DNA of 64,000 nucleotides from Alitta virens. Its lineage: Eukaryota > Annelida > Polychaeta > Phyllodocida > Nereididae. Position 1 is the first letter of the stretch. Every line of letters starts with the position of its first letter. The translations under genes and the position numbers were made by a program. Under the pieces are notes generated by a model that did not search any database, was not told where the DNA came from, and saw nothing but the letters and a program-made list of their open reading frames with translations. Positions 59,001 through 64,000 of the stretch are shown here, one piece after another. The DNA lies in contig OW028584.1 in assembly GCA_932294295.1 (NCBI GenBank), positions 20,429,638 to 20,493,637 of the forward strand. The letters are read 5' to 3'.

Positions 59001-62000
59001 AAACACTGAACAGTCTGAAGACCTGAACTCTACATGTCAATGACGTCATACATATCGGCAGTATGATGTCACTCAATTGTTGCCGATTGTTCTCTGTTAG
59101 TGACGTCATCAGCTCAGTTAACAATGCGCCTCCTTTCTCCAGCATGCATAGCGCGTCCTACTTACAAGAGTGCCTGTTCTTGGTCTTCTTTGGCTGTAAG
59201 GACCGACACACAGCTCCCTCTGTTGGCTCAAAGATATCCCATTATTTAAACCTCAGCATTTACGCCTCTACGGAGACCATCATCATATTGATCATAGTGA
59301 TTTCTTGACTGATCCTGAGGTAAAAGCATGTTATGTGCTCTGCTAGACAAACCAAAACTCCAACAATCATCTGTTTTCACTGTTCACTGTATACAAGTAA
59401 AACATCTTCAAAATTCATTGATAAAGGTCGTATATGTTCCATTGGGCATCAGACTACTGTATTGTCCTATTGTCGAATTTGATAAGAGCATGAATTAGTA
59501 TTGTATATATAATTATGGTAAATAAATCAATTGAATTTTAATGTGATTTTTATGTTGAAGGAACCTTCCGGACCTCTGAAAGGTGTCATAATAGCAGTTG
59601 GTCGCAAATTGAGCAAGAAACAAAATGAATACAACACATTAGCAGCATCACTGGGAGCCGAATACAGATGGACGTACGACTCATCTTGTACACATTACAT
59701 TTTCGAGGTAAGAGGTATTACTTTTTAGAGTAAGATGTCCATTGTTCAACATTTCAATGCTACTGGGTCTGAAGCTTAGTCAGCTTATATTTTACACGTT
59801 TACCCCTTGGGTGGAGTCTTTTACTTGCCTCAGCATGGACAACGAGTACAAGAGGAATTAAAACAAATTAGTCTAGTGGGTAAGACCTTTGTCGGCTCTG
59901 CCTCATGAGGGTTCTGGGTTCCGAGTGTGGCCCAGACATGTTATAAGTTGGATTTCAGCTAAAAATTGGTGATGTCTCGCACTCTGTGTTGGTGCTTTGC
60001 CTTTGAAAGTAAAAAGATCTCATCCACGAGGTAAAGATGTAACATGGGGTAGACTATAAGTCTTATCATCTCATCATTACATCTGTCAATGGTTGTTATA
60101 TACGATTACTAGGCTTCAGCCTGAAGTGTCATAAGAGAATGCAACGCAAAATGTTTTCTTTTTTTACCCCAGGGACGCAATAATGACATGAACAAAGAGT
60201 TCAGAACTGCAAGAGACCAAGGAAAATTTATTGTTTCTCCTCACTGGCTTTATATGGTAAGCCTTAATCTTGTATGTCATAAGATCAGTGGTTTTAGTTT
60301 ACAAGTTGTTTTAGTTTACATTTACTTAGTAGATAATTTAGAGATATTTACTCGAGATGTTATTTTGTTTAGTGCCAGGAGCAGGCTGCGAGAGTGGAGG
60401 AAAGCGTGTTCCCTCACACGTTCAACCCAAGTTTGACGCTGGTGAGTACAGTTTATTTTGATAACATCAAGATATAGCCTCTTTATTATGGCTGTCCTTA
60501 GGTGAAAACTATTCGAATTTTGGCTTCTCGAATCTGCCGATACGCTGAGTGAGAAATGTGTCTACAGAAAAATTAAATAGCAAGTCCAAATATTATTTAA
60601 TAGATAATTTAATTTTATTGAATTTTCGACAAACTGAACCTTAAAAAATTGCCCTGAGAGGATCCGAGAAGCTAAAGGTCAAATAGTTGCAGTAGAATAG
60701 TCTAAAATAAGTACATTATTTACCTTTGGTAACTCAAAATCACATAAAGCACTCTGATGACATCATCTAATACATGTCTTCCATGTGTATTACGGATGAT
60801 CAATGTCAATGAATCTTATACATAGTTGGTGAATATCAGTCATATAATCTAATACTGAAATCATTTCGCTTTTATGATGTTAAACTTATATTATTTGAAA
60901 ATTCTGTTATCTAAATGTTGTTAATTGCGGCTTGTAGTTTGATGTTGTGGTGAGTATACTAAAAAACAATAGAGGTGACTGTGAACGATTTTACGTGTAT
61001 GTGACTATGTGTACAAGTTAAAGCTGGATTGTCACTCAATATGACAATGGCCAAAATCTATTCATTCTCTTCTAAAATACTGATCTAATTTTTAGTAAAG
61101 TAACCTTGAAATCGCAAATCGGCGACACTCTTCATTACGTTGTGATGCATAATTAGCTAAAATGTAAACAAAGTCGATGTGGTAAATTCTTGTAATATTT
61201 TCTAATTAATACACTCTAGACAATATGAGTTCTTGAATTTGTCAGTTAGAAGCATTTTCTTTCAATTGAATAGCTTTTTTAGTGGTACAAAAACCGTTTG
61301 ACAATCCAGCTTTAAGTCCAGAGTGATAACTGTCATACAGCACCTATGAATGCCTTTGTGTCTGTGTATTATGATATATATATTTATATATTTATGTGCT
61401 CTTGGCGAAATTGAAATTTACTATGATATCAAACTTTGCCACCACCGAAAAACATATATAACACCTCAAATTTTTATAATTTGTTGTGAAGTAACTTTTC
61501 ACATCTCTGGCAATATTTGAAAACTGTTATATGAGTCTAAGAAAGGGTTATTTTAGTTTATTTACAATAGCGAATCTCCGTTGTCGTGGCAAATTTCGAT
61601 ATCGCCAAGGTTATTCACAAGCTTGTATTTAATCATATATATATATATATATTTATATTTCATTGCACATTTTGTCCGAGTATTTAATCTATTTGAAGTC
61701 TCTAATGTGATTTAAGATGTCAGAATTGTTTGTTTAATCAGTTACACAGGAATCCCACAATTAAGTCTTAAGATCATCCCAATTTCATATTAATATTATA
61801 ACCATGGACATATATATCTTTAATACGTCCATGTTATAACCATTTCAGAGATTCACAAGTATAGTCCTGATTCTGAGGTTCCAATGTACTGCATATAAAC
61901 TTGTGTGTACTTTCTGTGGCATGATTCTATACATATACTGAGTACCTAACAAGACAGGACTTGCGCATGAATTTTATCCAACGATCGGCAAAAATTGAAG

Positions 62001-63809
62001 CAGGTTTTATAGCATCATTTTATTTGCCCCTCTGTCTGTGTGTGCATTTTCTGTTTGTGCTTATTGTCAGGGTATATGTAATGTGCTTGAAGTTAAAACT
62101 TGCAAATGTATCCTATTGATTCCTATGTTTAGTGAAAACCTGTCATTAAGATAACTGACCAGTGTAAAGATCTGCATAAGGCATAAACTTTGTTTTGATA
62201 TTGCTGATAAGGACATGTATAAATCGAGCGTGGGAATTTGTAGAGCACACAGGCTCATTTAAAAAAAACATCAGTATTTATTTGCAAACATAAACAGATG
62301 GGGAGACTTCATAAAACCGCAAAAAGGTTGCATGTATTTAAAATGAGACATAAGGAAAAAAAATATAAATAAAGAAAAATAATTACAGCATGAAACAGCA
62401 GTTACGGCACATTTCAAGTTGATATTTGGGTCTTAAACATTCTACACATAATTTACCAATAAAAAAGGAAGAAAAATTAATAAAGGAGCCTAAAATAATA
62501 TTGTATAGCATTGTTGATTGGATGAAACATTTATATTCACCGCTGAATGATATTTTGGTCTTTTGAATTGTCTCTTTAAAAACAGTCAATAAAACAAGAT
62601 ACTCCAGCCAGGTCAACTAGAAAATCGGCTCGTGCGAAAACACAAGTTTCTTCACCCGAACCAGAACCCAGGAGAGGAAGAAGAAGGAAAGAAGGAAAGG
62701 AAGAAGAAGGAAAAAGTTCAGAAGAGGAGAAGAAAAGTGGGAAAGATAAAGGAAAGTCAGGAGAGAGTAATACGGATAGTCCAAGTGATGAGGATGGGGC
62801 GAAGAAAGGAGCAGGAGCTGAGCAGGTAGGAATAGACAGACAGACAGACAGACAGAAAAACTTTATTTACAATAGAGCGGAATAGAGTGGTGTGGTGGAA
62901 TAGAGTGGTGTGGTGGAATAGAGTAGTGGAATAGAGGGGTGGAATAGAGTGAAGATTAGTGTGAAATGTTGTGGAAGTGAAATATTGATTGATTCTTTAT
63001 TAGATTGAATTATAAAATGAGGAAAAGGGTAACAATAAACAGTTTGAAAGCTACCACAAGGTTTTTGTAACTGTATAAATAAAATTAATTGGGTTTAGTG
63101 CAGTATAGTGGACCAAAATGTATGCCCATATTTGGCATCCATGAAATAAGAAGGGGGAAAAAAAAAATCTTCTGACAAACAATAAGAATAATATTTGTGT
63201 CGAATAGCGGGGGTTTGGGCAGCCCCCAATAAAAGAAAATAAACAACATTCTTGCCTTGAAAATTATCACTGCCGTTATTGTTTGTGACATCATCCACTG
63301 AATTCAAGCATTTTTACGTCATTGGCCTGCCTGGCAACAAGGCTCGCTAAATATGGTCATCAATTTGGGTCCGCTATACTGCCCTTTTTCCAATTAATTG
63401 TGTGTAACATAGCAATATTTACACAACGTTTCACAAACTATTTTCATCTGTACAAGAATTTAGAAATTATTGTCATGTGCTAAAAACAGACACTCCCATT
63501 TGGTTGCAACGCAAGACAACATTATAATATTAAAATGAAATAAAATTCTATATTTGGGAGTCAGGAGATACCTTACTAGTTAAGTTAGGCTAATTAGCAC
63601 TGTTAGACTAATAGAGCTACCACCTCAATTATAGATTTAACAATCGTTATCAAGTGCTTGTTTGTGTAGCAGTGAGGCTTGATTTTGTGTGAATATAGTT
63701 ACGATTGATCTGATTTTCTTTTTCATAGTATTACTTTTTATTCACAGGAAACCCAGGCCAAGTCTGAAGACCTTGTTAATAACCTGAAAAATTTGATGGC
63801 AGCAACAAA
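44013..63809 (+). CDS. TOPBP1: DNA topoisomerase II-binding protein 1 (TopBP1), 3' end beyond window
   Basis: Exons: 44013-44099, 44689-44877, 45306-45392, 45853-45960, 46708-46781, 47181-47308, 47829-47894, 48216-48389, 49029-49198, 49808-49971, 50396-50518, 51440-51573, 51895-52059, 53071-53172, 54005-54114, 54288-54406, 54929-55117, 55372-55454, 55770-56136, 56341-56413, 56934-57062, 57983-58045, 58457-58582, 59561-59707, 60173-60256, 60373-60441, 62586-62825, 63748-63809. Phases agree throughout, giving about 1210 codons. BRCT repeats are recognisable: HLIAGEVGTRKYIVAANLKK (BRCT1), INECTHLVIKKPKGTKYEFA (BRCT2), FLSGFNNKQLEKLRKIINIG (BRCT3), FQGNTFVIFGFPELE (BRCT4), THLIVMAPEGSKYKAAKNWN (BRCT5), VGRKLSKKQNEYNTLAASLG (BRCT6). 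TopBP1 reads phosphoproteins (RAD9, TICRR/Treslin, MDC1) and activates ATR. The ATR-activating Trp motif and BRCT7/8 are off the right edge. Confidence 0.96.
46916..47170 (+). repeat. Cluster of TGACCT half-sites in TOPBP1 intron 5
   Basis: Roughly ten TGACCT/TGACCTT/TTGACC hexamers in about 250 bp, ending directly before the exon 6 acceptor (TTCAG at 47176-47180). It looks like a decayed simple repeat. TGACCT is the complement of the nuclear-receptor half-site AGGTCA. Confidence 0.7.
48010..48175 (-). mobile_element. SINE fragment, TOPBP1 intron 7
   Basis: Reverse-oriented body: CAGATGTAATGATGAGAT, CCATGTTACACATTAACCCC and CTTGTCTCAGCATAAATACT followed by GAGTACAA. Confidence 0.6.
52091..52772. 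mobile_element. Inverted-repeat element in TOPBP1 intron 13, interrupted by a second element
   Basis: Ends CACTTATTTAATTTTTAGC (left) and, reverse-complemented, CACTTATTTGATCTTTAGC (right). Without the inner insertion (52161-52689) it is about 153 bp and matches the copy at 60507-60689. Confidence 0.75.
52165..52689. mobile_element. TTAA-flanked MITE, long copy, nested
   Basis: TIRs AGCTGGATTGTCA / TGACAATCCAGCT, flanked on both sides by TTAA (52161-52164 and 52690-52693), the target used by piggyBac and Kolobok elements. 525 bp, no coding capacity. It shares both ends and internal blocks (CTAGACAATATGAGTTCTTG) with 61022-61311. Confidence 0.85.
53196..53345. mobile_element. MITE with CTCF-like motif, copy 3 (TOPBP1 intron 14)
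   Basis: Starts just after exon 14 with CAACAGAGGGCGCCACC. Interior TGATGTCATCAT and GATGACATCATC; the right end GTCGTCTCCCTG complements the left GGGAGACTCG. Confidence 0.5.
53651..53724. repeat. Poly-C tracts
   Basis: Two C runs (about 15 and 22 bases) separated by about 45 bp in TOPBP1 intron 14. Similar homopolymer runs occur near 3281 (G), 27557, 36282 and 50197 (C). Confidence 0.9.
54440..54690 (-). mobile_element. SINE with readable tRNA-like head, TOPBP1 intron 16
   Basis: In reverse complement: CCTAGTGGTTGACCCATTGG (A-box), GGTTCAATCCCTGGCC (B-box), GATGTTGGTGCATGAGACGT, TACTCACTACTCAAGCATCT and the CCTATGGGG block. It is a second good copy of the family. Confidence 0.7.
55486..55672. 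mobile_element. MITE with CTCF-like motif, copy 4 (TOPBP1 intron 18)
   Basis: Left AATGGGGACGAAAAATACCA then CCACCAGAGGGCAGTGCCAC. The right end, reverse-complemented, gives GATGGGGAGAAAGACTACCA then GATGGCACTATC. About 20-bp TIRs. Interior GATGACATCATC. This is the clearest copy. Confidence 0.65.
55770..56136 (+). other. TOPBP1: TOPBP1 exon 19, Thr-Pro-rich linker
   Basis: A 367-bp exon encodes a disordered linker with about ten Thr-Pro sites, several in a KTP or RTP setting (AKTPVTPRTPAASKTPITF, KTPASVAKTP, SRTPTNTRNTP), ending TTPGRLAQRSK. Many are minimal CDK sites. Human TopBP1 has no comparable Thr-Pro array at this point, between BRCT5 and BRCT6. Confidence 0.85.
56668..56839. mobile_element. 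TA-flanked MITE upstream of TOPBP1 exon 21
   Basis: 172 bp. Ends TTCACAACTCAG and TGTGAA-terminated GCTGAGGTGTGAA are inverted repeats extending about 33 bp (CACATATGACC / CACATGACC). TA flanks both sides (56666-56667, 56840-56841), as in Tc1/mariner-type targets. Interior GATGACGTCAC palindromes. Confidence 0.8.
57225..57365. mobile_element. Inverted partner of the 56.7-kb MITE, downstream of TOPBP1 exon 21
   Basis: TTCACGCCTCAGC, TATGATGTCACAAAACTGCC, CATAGTCCA, GTGACATCATCACAATTTGT and GTCAAATGCACTGAAACAG follow the reverse complement of 56668-56839 in order. The right end has diverged or been truncated. Confidence 0.8.
58605..58840. repeat. Repeat block with hairpin after TOPBP1 exon 23
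   Basis: 58608-58725 resembles the CTCF-motif MITE interior (TTTACCACCATTATTTGATG, CAGATCATTAAGTGCATTGG; compare 53.25 kb). It is followed by an imperfect palindrome, CCCAGAATGCC (about 58778) against GGGCATTCTGGG (about 58802), inside a longer dyad AACGC...GCGTT. A related sequence recurs near 59115-59150. Confidence 0.55.
59765..60130. mobile_element. Two SINE copies head to head, TOPBP1 intron 24
   Basis: 59765-59865 is the body in minus orientation (GTCAGCTTATATTTTACACG, TACTTGCCTCAGCATGGACA). 59866-60130 is plus oriented with A-box-like TAGTGGGTAAGACC (59874), B-box-like GGTTCCGAGT and a body ending CATCTCATCATTACATCTG. The pair can fold on itself in the pre-mRNA. Confidence 0.65.
60507..60689. 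mobile_element. Inverted-repeat element, intact copy, TOPBP1 intron 26
   Basis: Ends AACTATTCGAATTTTGGC and (reverse complement) AACTATTTGACCTTTAGC. It shares GCTTCTC, TCTGCCGATACG, ATGTGTC and CTTAAAAAATTGCCCTGAG with 52091-52772 and keeps an unfilled TTAA (60597-60600) where the other copy is interrupted. Confidence 0.75.
61022..61311. mobile_element. TTAA-flanked MITE, short copy, TOPBP1 intron 26
   Basis: TIRs AGCTGGATTGTCA / TGACAATCCAGCT with TTAA on both sides (61018-61021, 61312-61315). 290 bp against 525 bp for the copy at 52165. No ORF. Confidence 0.85.
62586..62825 (+). other. TOPBP1: TOPBP1 exon 27, charged low-complexity linker
   Basis: Encodes DTPARSTRKSARAKTQ, then Arg/Lys/Glu/Ser-rich RRGRRRKEGKEEEGKSSEE and ends KKGAGAEQ. 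It stays in frame with exons 26 and 28. It lies between BRCT6 and the presumed ATR-activating region and could serve as a nuclear-localisation-like basic patch. Confidence 0.8.
62829..62960. repeat. (GACA)n plus GGAATAGAGTGGTGTGGT minisatellite
   Basis: Immediately after exon 27: six GACA units (62837 on), then about six variants of an 11-18 bp GGAATAGAG(T/G)GGTG unit. Confidence 0.85.
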
Positions 63810-64000
63810 GTATGTATATTACCAGTTGGTTGTTTTACTTTTACTGTTTTTACGGGTAATTTTAACTCAGGTGTTTGTGTAATGGTTGCTGTGAATTTTG
63901 TTTTACCAAAATGTTTATGTCTGAATATACAGTTAGTTTCATAAAAAACGGTCGACTCTGGCGGTCTGTAGCGACCTGTAGCTGACTGTGGTCTAAACAT

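Noticed and set aside
1..64000. CRISPR arrays, operons, bacterial ribosome binding sites
   Set aside because: The sequence is plainly spliced nuclear DNA of an animal; no regularly spaced short repeats of CRISPR type were seen.

Overview
The window is metazoan nuclear DNA. Genes are split into many GT-AG exons with A+T-rich introns, poly-C/poly-G tracts and many dispersed repeats. Four conserved animal genes can be followed exon by exon. Protein similarity, vertebrate-like gene order, a Ngaro-type tyrosine-recombinase retroelement and tRNA-derived SINEs suggest a marine invertebrate, most likely a non-vertebrate deuterostome such as an echinoderm or hemichordate. No taxon-specific marker was recognised, so this placement is an inference.

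Layout. (1) 83-2377, minus: 5' end of the mitochondrial aspartate/glutamate carrier gene (SLC25A12/13, aralar/citrin), four coding exons; the rest lies left of the window. (2) 2514-8717, plus: complete HAT1, 11 exons, 408 aa. The two genes diverge from a 136-bp gap carrying E-box, CCAAT, ETS and E2F-like motifs. (3) 11148-27765, minus: SMARCE1 (BAF57), about 15 coding exons plus a 5' UTR exon, about 1162 aa against 411 in human because of a huge low-complexity C-terminal half. HAT1 and SMARCE1 are convergent. (4) 28.1-43.2 kb: intergenic repeat region with a long foldback sequence, at least four decayed non-LTR reverse-transcriptase fragments in both orientations, and a degenerate Ngaro/DIRS-like element with an SGNH-hydrolase-like domain, gag-like zinc cluster, RT, RNase H, tyrosine recombinase and split 3' direct repeats. 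(5) 44013-63809 and beyond, plus: TOPBP1, 28 exons, about 1210 codons covering BRCT0 to BRCT6; its C terminus is off the right edge.

All four genes are housekeeping: HAT1 acetylates new histone H4, SMARCE1 is a BAF remodeller subunit, TOPBP1 scaffolds the replication checkpoint, and the carrier serves the malate-aspartate shuttle. No operon-like organisation is implied.

The less expected content is in the repeats: a short inverted-repeat element family carrying CTCF-like motifs near both ends, TTAA-flanked elements with one copy nested in another element, two inverted repeats bracketing TOPBP1 exon 21, a MITE inside one Ngaro repeat whose sister repeat preserves the empty site, and a duplicated scrap of a SMARCE1 exon inside a SMARCE1 intron.
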